Shown in pieces: positions 44,730-54,009 of a DNA stretch of 64,000 nucleotides. The position numbers and the translations under genes are program-made. Source of the stretch: Metabacillus schmidteae (lineage in GTDB: Bacteria > Bacillota > Bacilli > Bacillales > Bacillaceae). The stretch lies in assembly GCF_903166545.1 (NCBI RefSeq), contig NZ_CAESCH010000001.1, positions 2,732,001-2,796,000 of the forward strand, written 5' to 3'. Each line of letters opens with the position of its first letter. Positions within the stretch are counted from its first letter, which is position 1. The notes below the pieces were generated by a model. The model saw only the letters and a list, made by a program, of their open reading frames with translations. It had not been told where the DNA came from and made no database searches.

Positions 44730-45488
44730 TCACGATCCAATAGAGGGATTTAAAATTCTTTGTAAAAATCTCTTTGTTCTTTCTTCCTTAGGTGACTTCA
44801 GGACTTTTTCTGGAGTTCCTTGCTCAACAATGTATCCGCCATCCATAAATAAAACCTTATCAGACACGTCACCAGCAAATTGAATTTCGTGAGTGACGAT
44901 AATCATTGTCCAATTTTCTCTCGCTAAATCTTTTATCACAGTTAAAACTTCGCCAATTAATTCAGGGTCTAAAGCGGATGTTGGTTCGTCAAATAACATT
45001 AATTCAGGCTTTAGTGCCAATGCCCTTGCAATTCCTACTCTTTGCTGCTGGCCTCCTGATAATTGATGAGGATAGAAATTCAATTTATCCTTTAATCCTA
45101 CTTTTTCGAGGAGAATTTCAGCTTCACGTCTAACTTCAGTTTTATTGCGCTTTTGAACAATTACTGGTCCTTCCATTACATTTTCCAATGCCGTTTTATG
45201 AGGGAAAAGGTGATAAGCTTGAAAAACCATACCTGACCTTCTGCTAAACTTAACCATATCACGTTTATTCATTTTGTCTTCAAAATTTAAAGTAAGTCCA
45301 TCTTGGAAGGTAAAGAGTCCTTTGTCAGGATGCTCTAAGCCATTAAAACAGCGAAGTAGTGTTGTTTTCCCTGATCCGGACGGGCCAATAATAGATACTA
45401 CTTCACCTTCTTGAATATCAATATTTATTTCTTTTAATACATCATTTTGACCGAATGATTTTGCCAATCCTTTTATTGTTAAATACAA
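44730..45488 (-). CDS. polar amino acid ABC transporter ATP-binding protein
   Basis: This ATPase of about 252 aa belongs to the GlnQ/TcyC type. It has Walker [11 protein letters not shown]-loop [19 protein letters not shown], signature [15 protein letters not shown] and Walker [13 protein letters not shown]. It energises the importer formed with the permease and binding protein upstream. The longest frame starts at a GTG inside the Shine-Dalgarno; I use the TTG at 45488, 8 nt after AAAGGAGG. Confidence 0.93.
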   Translation of the reverse strand: MYLTIKGLAKSFGQNDVLKEINIDIQEGEVVSIIGPSGSGKTTLLRCFNGLEHPDKGLFTFQDGLTLNFEDKMNKRDMVKFSRRSGMVFQAYHLFPHKTALENVMEGPVIVQKRNKTEVRREAEILLEKVGLKDKLNFYPHQLSGGQQQRVGIARALALKPELMLFDEPTSALDPELIGEVLTVIKDLARENWTMIIVTHEIQFAGDVSDKVLFMDGGYIVEQGTPEKVLKSPKEERTKRFLQRILNPSIGS

Positions 45489-45502
45489 GCTCAACACCTC
45501 CT

Positions 45503-46198
45503 TTATTTTGCAACATAACGATCCAGTCGTTTTTCAATGACAATTTGAACGAGTGACAACAAAAAGCAAATGATCCAATAGATAAGAGCTGCTTCAACAT
45601 ATAAAAGTAGAAAGTCATATGTTCTTGCTGCAATTTCCTGTGCTTTGCGAAATAATTCAGAGACCAACACAAGTGATGCAAGTGATGTGTCTTTTACTAA
45701 ACTAACAAATGAATTCGATAATGGAGGTACTGAAACTCTTGCAGCCTGAGGAAGAATGATGCGATAAAGAGCCTGCCATCTTGTCATTCCAATCGTATAA
45801 GCTGCCTCCCATTGACCTTTTTGAATTGATAAAATAGAAGCCCGCATAATTTCAGACCCATACGCACCTACATTTAACACAAAAGCAATAATGGCACTAA
45901 TAAATGGATCAAGATTTATGCCTAAGTTAGGTAAGCCGTAAAAAATGATAAATAATTGCACTAGCAGTGGTGTACCTCGGATTGCTGATACATACACAAC
46001 TGCAGGTAATTGTAAGGTACGGGACTTTGATATCCGCATCATTGCCGTGATTAGCGCTAAAATAATTCCACCTGTAAATGATATTAATGTAAGTGGAATC
46101 GTGTATTGGATTGCACCTGTAATCATAGGAAGAAGAGAGTTAATAAATAACTCCCAACCTCCCATATCTGCTGTTATTGTATTACTTTGCTGATACAT
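45503..46198 (-). CDS. polar amino acid ABC transporter permease
   Basis: This permease of about 231 aa is of the HisM/TcyB type. It has the conserved cytoplasmic EAA loop [24 protein letters not shown] (cited as its family motif) and about five membrane segments. The ATG at 46198 overlaps the end of the binding-protein gene by 17 bp, so translation is likely coupled. A TTG at 46207 is an alternative start. Confidence 0.9.
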   Translation of the reverse strand: MYQQSNTITADMGGWELFINSLLPMITGAIQYTIPLTLISFTGGIILALITAMMRISKSRTLQLPAVVYVSAIRGTPLLVQLFIIFYGLPNLGINLDPFISAIIAFVLNVGAYGSEIMRASILSIQKGQWEAAYTIGMTRWQALYRIILPQAARVSVPPLSNSFVSLVKDTSLASLVLVSELFRKAQEIAARTYDFLLLYVEAALIYWIICFLLSLVQIVIEKRLDRYVAK

Positions 46199-46979
46199 CT
46201 TCGTCAAACCACTCTTTAGAAATTTTCGCTAATGTGCCATCCTCTTTCATTGCCTCTAATTGTTCATTAACCTTTTCAACTAGCTCTTCATTTCCTTTAT
46301 TAAATGTAAACGCCATTTCAGAAACATCATTAGACTCTGCTACGATTTTTACACTTTTATCTTTTTGTGTTTTCATGTAGTCTAAAACAGCTAGTTTATC
46401 GTTTACTGTTACATCAGCACGCCCTTGTTTAATTAACTCGATCGATTGGGCAAGACCTTCTACCCCAACAAGCTCTGCTCCATTTTCTTCAGCAATTGCT
46501 CCATAATTACTTGTTAAGGACTGTGCCGATTTTTTCCCTTTTAGATCCTCAAATGAGGTAATATCATTGTTATCGGCTGGTGTAACAATAACAGATGAAG
46601 AATATGTATATGGTGTTGAAAAATCATAGTTCGCCAAACGGTCCTCATTAATTCCTACTTGGTTTGCAATTAAATCAAAACGTTCTGAGTTTAATCCAGC
46701 AAACATAGAATCCCATTGTGTTTCCATAAATTCAATTTCAACTTCCATACGTTTTGCAACCTCTTTGATTACTTCAACGTCATATCCCGTTAGTTCGCCT
46801 TCTTCATTATGGAAGGTAAATGGTGCGTAAGTCCCCTCAGTACCTACTTTAAGAACTTCCTTTTCAGCTGTTTCTTTTGAATCGGTAGTATCGTCTGCAT
46901 TTTCCTGGTTTGCTCCACAAGCGGCTAATAGAAAAATAAACGATATTGCCATAACCACACTCAAAAATAATTTCTTCAT
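46182..46979 (-). CDS. polar amino acid (cystine-like) ABC transporter substrate-binding lipoprotein
   Basis: This 265-aa binding lipoprotein has a lipobox LAAC (Cys21) and the family-3 solute-binding pattern: [33 protein letters not shown] and [11 protein letters not shown]. The RFDLIANQ region and overall similarity suggest a cystine or related amino acid ligand, as in TcyA, but this is not certain. CTAGGAGGTATAC precedes the ATG. It is the first gene of a three-gene importer operon. No S-box or T-box was seen upstream. Confidence 0.88.
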   Translation of the reverse strand: MKKLFLSVVMAISFIFLLAACGANQENADDTTDSKETAEKEVLKVGTEGTYAPFTFHNEEGELTGYDVEVIKEVAKRMEVEIEFMETQWDSMFAGLNSERFDLIANQVGINEDRLANYDFSTPYTYSSSVIVTPADNNDITSFEDLKGKKSAQSLTSNYGAIAEENGAELVGVEGLAQSIELIKQGRADVTVNDKLAVLDYMKTQKDKSVKIVAESNDVSEMAFTFNKGNEELVEKVNEQLEAMKEDGTLAKISKEWFDEDVSAK

Positions 46980-47216
46980 GGTATACCTCCTAGGTTATTT
47001 ATTACTTGTTTTTGAGGTAAATAAGGATCCCTATTTTAGTATTATTAAGTGGATGATTATCCTAAATTACCCAGACAATTTTCAAACCAAATCTTTAAGT
47101 GATAATGCCAAGGTCTTCTTTCTTTTATCATTACCTATTTTTGTCGTTTTTACCAAAATATCATTTTAAAAATGTGTCCAAGATCTAAATTGCAATAATA
47201 TCAAACAAACTAAAAA
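46980..47216. other. non-coding spacer upstream of the amino acid importer
   Basis: No gene is seen. It is expected to hold the importer promoter; no convincing riboswitch or operator was recognised. Confidence 0.4.
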
Positions 47217-47240
47217 AGAATCAGTGATAACACCGATTCT
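47217..47240 (-). terminator. terminator following the chemoreceptor remnant region
   Basis: AGAATCAGTG (47217-47226) pairs with CACCGATTCT (47231-47240), with one mismatch. TTTTTTAG follows on the minus strand. Confidence 0.8.
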
Positions 47241-47374
47241 TAATTGCTTTCATTATTAATGCATATCTTTTTTAGCATATTTAATTTTTCGTAATAAGAT
47301 TGGGCAATTCTTTTTCTTTCTTCTTTACTTAAAACGTCTATTGTGTTTTCCTCGATAGCCAGCTGAATATTATA
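47240..47374 (-). pseudogene. possible 3' fragment of an unknown gene
   Basis: A 44-codon open stretch on the minus strand ends at 47240 beside a terminator. It contains EERKRIAQSYYEKLNMLKKI near its end. There is no start codon or ribosome binding site at its beginning, so it is either a gene remnant or chance. It lies just below the truncated chemoreceptor, which also suggests rearranged sequence. Confidence 0.3.
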
Positions 47375-47433
47375 TTAAATCTTTTACGTATAAATAAAAA
47401 ATGTATTAACCTTAATGGTGCTCTTTCATTCGA

Positions 47434-47943
47434 TCAAATACGAAACTTTTTAACCATTTCTTGTAATTCTTCTGATAGCTTTTCAAGAGAATTTGCATTT
47501 CTTGAAAGCAGTTCAATAGAGCTGGTTGTTTGTTGAACTGTTGCGGTTGTTTCTTCTATACTTGCTGCTGATTCTTGCGAAATAGAAGCAATATTGTCAA
47601 TGGATTGATTAATTTGTTGACTATGATGTGCAATATCTGAAAGCTGTGTTGTAATGTTTGTCACTTTATTAGTCATATTTATAATAGATTCATTTATATC
47701 ATGAAATGCTTTTCCTGTTTGCTGTATTTGATTTGAACTTTCCTCAACCTGGTTATAACCATCGGTTAATGCTTCAATCACACTGGTGGATTCTGATTGA
47801 ATATTCGTGACAATCGTCGTTATGTCTAAAATTGAATGTGATACTTGTTCTGCGAGATTTCGTACTTCATTTGCAACAACGGCAAACCCTTTACCATGCT
47901 CCCCTGCTCTTGCAGCCTCAATAGCAGCATTCAATGCTAAGAG
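47434..47943 (-). pseudogene. methyl-accepting chemotaxis protein, C-terminal fragment
   Basis: About 170 residues of the MCP signalling domain remain. They begin exactly in the most conserved hairpin tip ([20 protein letters not shown]), continue with [12 protein letters not shown] and the coiled coil, and end normally in VKKFRI. The sensor, membrane and HAMP parts are missing. Homology stops at about 47943 and AT-rich unrelated sequence follows upstream. The apparent ATG in LNAAIEA context is not a true start. The break marks the edge of the accessory region to the right. Confidence 0.88.
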
Positions 47944-48187
47944 ATATAGGTACAGGTTAGGGTTAAAATAATCTCATAGTAATAATATATGCTGATCAAC
48001 CATTGATACATCAATATTCTTGTCTATTATTCTATTATGCCCATGACATATAAAAATGGGCATAAATAATTTAGGTGGGCAAATTTAAAATATTGATTTT
48101 AAATAAGGAATAAATTGTGCAATGATATTTTAAAATAAAAAGATAATAATTAAAGAATAGATATATTAATAAGATAGAGGGTATAAA

Positions 48188-49375
48188 ATGAAAGTAACAA
48201 TTAAATTAAGGGATTTGTATAAAAATTATAATAATTATACAGTAGGTCAGAAACTATTAGTTTATAAAGATATTTATGATTTTCGTACAAATACGATAGA
48301 TTTGCAAAACTACCATATTAGCAGAGCGATAAGGCTTAACAATACGCACCCATCTGAAGAGCTTGAAATTGTATACAAGTTAATCACAAAAATACAAATG
48401 AAAGATGCTTTTATTAGGGATGAATTACATAAATCCCTTAAGAAAACAATAAGGAGAGCACCTAAAAATGGCCTTAAAAGCAGGAACATAATTGAAGAAT
48501 ACCAATTTATTGAAAAATACATTTCGAGACTATCATCTAATAATTCTAAATTTAAGGAAATCAATATAGATCCTAATGTATATAACAAGCTAAGGAGTAT
48601 GCCTTTTAATGAGCAAATTCATAACCTTAGATTTATGCATATAATAATAGTTCGACATATACTAAGTGATATAGGCGAGCGTATTGAAGATAGTTATAAA
48701 ATTTATGGGGAATACTCACATAGGTCTAATTTTAGGAAAGCAATCCTTTTTGTTTCAAATTTTTATTATTTACATCATAATAAAAATATAGGTAGAACAT
48801 TAAGTAATACCTTTTTAAAAAAACTAGATGGTGTTAAGTTAACTAATTATGAAGAAATATGTTTTTCTTATTACAACTATGTAGCAGTTGCTGAATCTAA
48901 ATTTGGCACTATTTTCTCTCCTGAATCACCTAATGGAAGAAATTCTAAATTACAAGAAGAATATAAACAGAAATTAATATCTAATATAAATCAGACAGTC
49001 AAAACAAAAATAAAAGAAAAAAAGGAAACGATTATTACTGATTTTTTTGAAGAATGGAAATGGAAAAGTTCCAGTCAGGGTAAGAACTTATTTAGTGGTC
49101 ATTCTAGCTTCAAACTTGAAGATATGTTTATATTAGAGAAATTAGGAATCTCTAGGGACGATATTTTAAGAGATGGTCCTATTGATATAAATAAAGAGCG
49201 TTTATTCATGTTGATTGAGACAATTTTAAAACAGAACTCAGAAGAACAACTAAATGAATCAAAAATTTTCATTGAAAAGTTTATAGCTTTACTAATTTCT
49301 TTAAAAAACGATCAACAACTTTTCAATGAAGCCTTGAGTAAACTAAGCCATACGTTAGAACTTTATGAAAATTAA
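48188..49375 (+). CDS. unknown 395-aa protein in the accessory region
   Basis: This hydrophilic, mainly alpha-helical protein is rich in Lys, Asn and Ile. It has no signal peptide or membrane segment and no catalytic motif that I recognise. AGAGGG precedes the ATG, and a hairpin terminator follows the stop. Its base composition is very AT-rich even for this window, and it sits beside a truncated chemoreceptor. It therefore looks horizontally acquired. It could be an orphan defence or phage-related gene, but there is no direct evidence. Confidence 0.75.
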   Translation: MKVTIKLRDLYKNYNNYTVGQKLLVYKDIYDFRTNTIDLQNYHISRAIRLNNTHPSEELEIVYKLITKIQMKDAFIRDELHKSLKKTIRRAPKNGLKSRNIIEEYQFIEKYISRLSSNNSKFKEINIDPNVYNKLRSMPFNEQIHNLRFMHIIIVRHILSDIGERIEDSYKIYGEYSHRSNFRKAILFVSNFYYLHHNKNIGRTLSNTFLKKLDGVKLTNYEEICFSYYNYVAVAESKFGTIFSPESPNGRNSKLQEEYKQKLISNINQTVKTKIKEKKETIITDFFEEWKWKSSSQGKNLFSGHSSFKLEDMFILEKLGISRDDILRDGPIDINKERLFMLIETILKQNSEEQLNESKIFIEKFIALLISLKNDQQLFNEALSKLSHTLELYEN

Positions 49376-49390
49376 ATATATAATAAATGG

Positions 49391-49421
49391 AATAAGCGTG
49401 TAATCGTTCTCCACGCTTATT
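49391..49421 (+). terminator. terminator of the 395-aa gene
   Basis: A 10-bp perfect stem (AATAAGCGTG 49391-49400 with 49412-49421) lies 15 bp after the stop and is followed by TTCTGTCTT. Confidence 0.8.
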
Positions 49422-50275
49422 TCTGTCTTATAAGGGTTTATATATTATTTAATGTTTCTTTACTATGAGTGGGCATTCTGAACGTCCTAAAGTTCATTAC
49501 CAGTTCTTATTCACACCCCAAAATTTAAATGAAACTCTTCCTAATCTTTACTGCCCAGTCAGTCAGAAATCCTAAACAGTTTTAAATTGCTTAATCAACA
49601 ATACATTGATCTTATAATTAGTGTAGTTACTCCTCTATATTAGTTATTATGTATTATGTAATTAAACTTGCTTATAATTTATATTTGTAGCGAAGACATT
49701 CCTCGATTATAAAGGATGTTAGTATATATAATAATTTATACGTACATCGTAATGCCTCAATCACTTACATGGAAACTATCCCTTGCTGCATGTAATATTG
49801 TTATAATGTAGTTACAGCTCGTTACTCTTTCTACTTCTGAAATTTAAATAAACTAATATGCATAATCCAAGTATTGAAAATATTACATAATTATTTTGTT
49901 CTCTTACTATGTTAACAATTAACACAAACCAAAGCATACAATAGTTAAAGCAAAAAAATATGCAACTTATGAGTTTTACATCGCCTTTAAATTCATTCGG
50001 AGATATTCCTTAGTGCCATTTTGGATCTAATTAATTGAAAATGAATTATACCTATTATCATTATTAATATAGACATATACTACCACCCCATTGCCTTGTA
50101 TATATTTGTTTATTAGTATTGTCAATATTTTGTACGAATCTCCATAAAACACAATTCAACGCTATTTATGAACATCAACAATCCTGGTATAGATATTTGG
50201 TAAATTGATTAGGGATAATTTTCTTATATTTTTAAGTATTTTAGGAATCATAGTAAAGATAAAAGGAGGAGAAAG
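49422..50275. other. 850-bp AT-rich region without a convincing gene
   Basis: All six frames are broken by frequent stops and no ribosome binding site leads into a frame of useful length. It may be decayed sequence. A good AGGAGGAG site near its right end belongs to the 60-aa gene. Confidence 0.5.
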
Positions 50276-50458
50276 ATGCTATCTATATATGACTTATCCT
50301 TAATGAAAAATACACTTAAAAAAGTAGGTAAGTTAGAAGTATTGAAAGAAAGCCGTATAGCTCAATTTCAGAAGTATCTTCAAGAACAAGGTTTTCTTTT
50401 TGCTGAAAAACACAAAGAATCAGTTGATTACTATGCAGTAATATTCATGAAGTTATAA
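50276..50458 (+). CDS. small protein of unknown function
   Basis: This 60-aa basic helical protein is preceded by AAAGGAGGAGAAAG, a near-perfect ribosome binding site 7 nt from the ATG. It starts MLSIYDLSLMKNTLKKVGKL and ends in YAVIFMKL. I do not recognise the family. It stands alone in an AT-rich accessory stretch. Confidence 0.65.
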   Translation: MLSIYDLSLMKNTLKKVGKLEVLKESRIAQFQKYLQEQGFLFAEKHKESVDYYAVIFMKL

Positions 50459-50781
50459 GTACTTTGACTTCATTTTGAGATCCTTTTTTATACACATCTA
50501 AACATCTCGACACTCTCAAAATTTGTTTTATGGATACCACTAATTATGGTTTTCTTCACTGGATCTTGCCTTTTTGCTCTGTTCAAAGATCTAGACCGAA
50601 ATAAATAAATACTGGTTCCTTTCCATAGGCTAGATATACAAGTGTATTTATCTCTTGTAAAACAGATAGAGCGCATGCTACTTTCAGCTTGCCAAAAATC
50701 TTGTTTTCAACAGTTGAAGTGTTTTTATAGAAAACGAAAAAAGACCCCAATTGAGGTCATATTGTCTTTAATAACGTTTTT
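50459..50781. other. non-coding stretch with a minus-strand terminator
   Basis: No gene is seen. On the minus strand, GACCTCAA and TTGGGGTC (50743-50758) form a hairpin followed by TTTTTTCG. This would terminate the zinc-binding protein gene at 50782. Confidence 0.6.
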
Positions 50782-51003
50782 TTATCCTACTTTATCACCT
50801 TCATCTGTTTCTTCAAAATCATGCAAATGCGTACAGGAACTACAATAAAATTTACCCTTAGTTTCGTTATAGTGACCGCTATTATCTGTGTCAAATAATG
50901 AGTCACATTCATCGCATTTTTCATACACATCAGGTATAACTCCAAGTGCTTCTTGTAAGTAGTAAATAACAGAAAACGCTTGTTTTGAAGTTAATTTAGG
51001 CAT
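50782..51003 (-). CDS. small zinc-ribbon-like protein
   Basis: This protein of about 73 aa has two CxxC pairs, KCDECDSL and YCSSCTHL, likely to bind zinc, and an acidic C-terminal tail. A longer frame from a TTG at 51051 has no good ribosome binding site. The ATG at 51003 has GAGGAG, though only 3-4 nt away, so the start is uncertain. It lies downstream of the repeat-protein gene on the same strand with 390 bp between. The function is unknown. Confidence 0.65.
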   Translation of the reverse strand: MPKLTSKQAFSVIYYLQEALGVIPDVYEKCDECDSLFDTDNSGHYNETKGKFYCSSCTHLHDFEETDEGDKVG

Positions 51004-51051
51004 TTTCTCCTCAGGAATTTCAATATTTTCGCTTTTGTTATTTCCTTGCAA

Positions 51052-51438
51052 GAATTCAAATAGGTTCTTGGATCTTCTCTAATGGGACTTCCTTATTTCG
51101 CATATATTATTTGCTCCTTTATTTAGATTTATCTCTTTTTTATCTAAATAAATTATATATGGAATTTTAATGTTGTTTAAAAAAACAATAAAAATTTCAA
51201 AAGCAGAGCTTTTTATTTATTAATTCGTCATCTTTACTCAGAAAATCATTGAGGTTCAAAAGTCTTTTCTATAAATACCTCTTTTAGATCTTACCCTATA
51301 TATCAAAGCTATAAGATATTTAACGGATTCATAAAGAAGTCTCTAACTTCTTTTCAATAGGATCAACCAGTAGAACCTATCTAAGGATACTCTTAACTAA
51401 ATAATACTCATTATTTATTTGATGACTTTTTTATTTCT
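51052..51438. other. non-coding spacer
   Basis: This AT-rich sequence contains no frame with a ribosome binding site. I see no hairpin strong enough to call a terminator for the repeat-protein gene. Confidence 0.4.
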
Positions 51439-52296
51439 TTATTGTTCTTTATCATCTTTTTTAATTTGTTGAACAATTTCCATTGCTTCCTCGTTACTAC
51501 CTACATGGATATGATAATTATTAATTACGGTTATTTCTTCCCTAGGTTTATCAGTTAATGATTTAGTTGCAGTGATAGCACCTAAAACATCAAAGAATTG
51601 TTTTATAATTTGGTTTATTTCTTCAGTTGTTAGACCTAAACTCACGAGTATAATAACTATACCTGTTAACATCTTATAGCATAATTCATTAAACTTTACT
51701 ATTGAATAAACATTTATTGCATTATCATTTTCTGTAATTTCGTCTGGTATACTTTCAACTTCTCTTACAATCTGCACTATTTCTTCGTAAAATTCCTTAG
51801 TTTGAGCTGGTTTTAATTCCTTTACTATTCCTTGCATTACTAATAAAGATTTACGTACATCCCTTAAAGGATCTCTCATTTGATCCACCAACGATAGTGT
51901 TTCTCGCACACTCTTTAAAGGATTTCTCATTTGATCCATTACCGATAGCGATTTACGTACATCTTTTAAAGGATCCCTCATTTGATCCACCAACGATAGT
52001 GTTTCTCGCACACTCTTTAAAGGATCTCTCATTTGATCCATTACCGATAGCGATTTACGTACATCTTTTAAAGGATCCCTCATTTGATCCACTAACGGTA
52101 GAGTTTCTCGCACACTCTTTAAAGGATCTTTCATTTGCTCCATTGCCGATAGCGATTTACGTACATCTTTTAAAGGATCCCTTATTTGTTCCGCCAACGA
52201 TAGTGTTTCTCGCACACTCTTTAAAGGATCTTTCATTTGCTCCATTAGTGATAAAGATTTATGTACATCTTTTAAAGGATCTCTCCAGTCATTCAT
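51439..52296 (-). CDS. repeat protein with nine 17-residue units and a C-terminal hydrophobic segment
   Basis: This 285-aa protein has nine tandem 17-residue repeats at residues 6-158. Two versions alternate: DPLKDVRKSLSVMDQMR and DPLKSVRETLSLVDQMR. The real unit is therefore 34 residues (102 bp). After a helical region comes a hydrophobic segment, MLTGIVIILVSLGLT (about residues 208-222), then a polar tail. Each unit looks like an amphipathic helix with a Pro-containing turn. I know no family for it. A GAGGTATTG site precedes the ATG. It lies downstream of the CBASS genes on the same strand. Confidence 0.8.
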   Translation of the reverse strand: MNDWRDPLKDVHKSLSLMEQMKDPLKSVRETLSLAEQIRDPLKDVRKSLSAMEQMKDPLKSVRETLPLVDQMRDPLKDVRKSLSVMDQMRDPLKSVRETLSLVDQMRDPLKDVRKSLSVMDQMRNPLKSVRETLSLVDQMRDPLRDVRKSLLVMQGIVKELKPAQTKEFYEEIVQIVREVESIPDEITENDNAINVYSIVKFNELCYKMLTGIVIILVSLGLTTEEINQIIKQFFDVLGAITATKSLTDKPREEITVINNYHIHVGSNEEAMEIVQQIKKDDKEQ

Positions 52297-52509
52297 TATT
52301 CAATACCTCATTTATAGAAAATTTGGATAAATTCTCGCATAATATGTAGGATTTGTCTAAAAATACCCTAATCATAATAATCAAGGCTTCTTATCAATGA
52401 CCTTCTCCACCTTGGCTCTTATCAATGATAAAGAGTGCTCATTCTTATTTAAAAAAGTCACTCGATTACTGATGATCATTCATTAACACTTAACTAAGCG
52501 AAAAGTAAA

Positions 52510-52707
52510 TTAATTTAAGTTGTATTCTTGCTTATAATCCTTTATCGATTCCTCCATAAAGCTAATGTTAAACAAGTGTTTCTTTAACTTAGTTGTTTTC
52601 TTTGTATATCTAGCTAACATCCTATGCCAATCTAAGCTATTTCCCATAGTATGCAGCACTCTTCTGTGAAGTTCAAGTGTTTCTTTTTCCAACTCATTGT
52701 CAACCAT
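52510..52707 (-). CDS. small helical protein of unknown function
   Basis: This 65-aa charged helical protein (start MVDNELEKETLELHRRVLHT) is preceded by AAGGAGGTAATGAA, a strong ribosome binding site. It lies 35 bp after the zinc-ribbon gene and 213 bp before the repeat-protein gene, all on the minus strand. It could belong to the same transcript as the CBASS operon upstream. Confidence 0.65.
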   Translation of the reverse strand: MVDNELEKETLELHRRVLHTMGNSLDWHRMLARYTKKTTKLKKHLFNISFMEESIKDYKQEYNLN

Positions 52708-52742
52708 TTCATTACCTCCTTCTAAGCGAATTGCGATACTGA

Positions 52743-52886
52743 TTACTTATGGCCGCACCACTGACAAACCCAATTTCCATTTACTTTTTTATGCTTCTCG
52801 AAACCTTCGCAATTCGGACAACTCATTGATACAACTTCTCCTTCTGGTTGCTCCTCCAATTCTTCAAAAGTCAAACTTTTACCCAT
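52743..52886 (-). CDS. small zinc-ribbon protein downstream of CBASS
   Basis: This 47-aa protein is read directly from the minus strand. It has an acidic N-terminus (FEELEEQPEGEVVS) and a zinc ribbon formed by CPNC and CQWCGHK. AAGGAG lies 11 nt before the ATG at 52886. It lies 131 bp after the patatin stop on the same strand. I do not recognise it as a known CBASS component. Its closeness suggests either an accessory role or simple neighbourhood. Confidence 0.7.
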   Translation of the reverse strand: MGKSLTFEELEEQPEGEVVSMSCPNCEGFEKHKKVNGNWVCQWCGHK

Positions 52887-53017
52887 TTATTCCACTACTC
52901 CTTATGTCGGTATTTCCACCTCTTATTAATTACTAAATAAATTATAATCAATTGAATGTATATTAGTTAAAAACGATAAAGTTTGTGAATACAGCCTTTC
53001 AATTAGTATATCAAAAT
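52887..53017. other. spacer between patatin and zinc-ribbon genes
   Basis: AT-rich, with no strong hairpin and T run, so readthrough from the CBASS operon into the small genes is possible. Confidence 0.35.
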
Positions 53018-53986
53018 TTAATGTTTAACTTTACTTAAAGAGCTAAAGAACTTATCTCTTACATTTTGTTTAATAAACGTCTTTTCGTAAAGCTGATTTG
53101 CCTCATTAATCATATATTCTACATCTTCTTTTTCAGTAGTATCTAATTCAAGCCTTCTACCAAAAGTAGGTGAAACTCTACACAAATTGTCTCCTAACAG
53201 GTAACTAGCAGTATAAGTAGCCGATTTTGATTGGACCTGGAAAGTAAGATCAACAATGCCTGTTTTCCAACTCAACAGTCCACTATTTTTAGCTACTTCG
53301 TTATTGACTTGGTAGATAGCATCCCCTGTTCCTAACGAGAAAATCTTTACCTGATCAAGGTCGAATCCAAGTTTTTTTGCCTCTGCTATTGCCACCAATA
53401 AAGGATTGTTTGCCCATAAGCCACCATCTATCTTACACTCAGATTCACCAATTTCAGCTGCAGGAAAATATAACGGTGCTGCAGAAGTAGCAAGTGCTAC
53501 CTCCCACATATATCTACACCCATCTAAAATATAGTCACTATGATGAGGAGTTTTAAATACTTTTGGCTCTGCTTTGTGATGTTCAATGGAAGGAATGCAG
53601 ATCATCGTGTGCGCATCTTCTATTTTTCTATCACCAAATGTTTGCTTTAAAAGCGAAAGTAAATTTTTATTTGAATACTTAGAAGACTTAAGATTATTAG
53701 TAAATAGATTTTTAGGAAAGATTTCTTGCCCTTTTTTAATATAAAGATCAGATATGTCTTTTGCGCTAATTCCAGCAGTTAATCCTAAGGCTATTATTCC
53801 ACCTGTCGAGGTTCCACAAATCATATCAAAGAATTTATATATAGGAGCACCTAACTGTTCTTCAATACGTTTTAAATAGATAGCTGGGACTATACCTTTC
53901 ATTCCACCGCCATCTATACATAATATTTTTAACTCATTTGGGTGTTTAGTAGGTATCTTTCCTTCTTTATACTGATTCCAATTCAA
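53018..53986 (-). CDS. capV: CBASS effector: patatin-like phospholipase (CapV-like)
   Basis: This protein of about 322 aa is a patatin-like serine hydrolase. It has the oxyanion motif IDGGGMKG (residues 24-31), nucleophile S60 in GTSTG, and catalytic D187 in KIDGGLWANNP, so the Ser-Asp dyad is complete. In CBASS such phospholipases are switched on by a cyclic nucleotide and degrade the inner membrane to kill infected cells. The longest frame extends into the E2 gene. I use the TTG at 53986, after TTAGGAG and 24 bp beyond the E2 stop; an ATG at 54061 is less likely. Confidence 0.9.
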   Translation of the reverse strand: MNWNQYKEGKIPTKHPNELKILCIDGGGMKGIVPAIYLKRIEEQLGAPIYKFFDMICGTSTGGIIALGLTAGISAKDISDLYIKKGQEIFPKNLFTNNLKSSKYSNKNLLSLLKQTFGDRKIEDAHTMICIPSIEHHKAEPKVFKTPHHSDYILDGCRYMWEVALATSAAPLYFPAAEIGESECKIDGGLWANNPLLVAIAEAKKLGFDLDQVKIFSLGTGDAIYQVNNEVAKNSGLLSWKTGIVDLTFQVQSKSATYTASYLLGDNLCRVSPTFGRRLELDTTEKEDVEYMINEANQLYEKTFIKQNVRDKFFSSLSKVKH

Positions 53987-54009
53987 TATATATCTACTCC
54001 TAACCTTTT

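Noticed and set aside
47869..47934. ATG within LNAAIEA as a real start of a short MCP protein
   Set aside because: It lies inside the most conserved MCP segment, has no ribosome binding site, and the sensor half is missing. This is a gene fragment.
49422..50275. Hidden gene in the 850-bp AT-rich gap
   Set aside because: Stops are dense in all frames and no ribosome binding site leads into a usable frame.
51897..52349. Plus-strand open frame with regular repeats opposite the 17-residue repeat protein
   Set aside because: It is the antisense reading of the repeat array. It lacks a ribosome binding site, and the periodicity comes from the coding strand.
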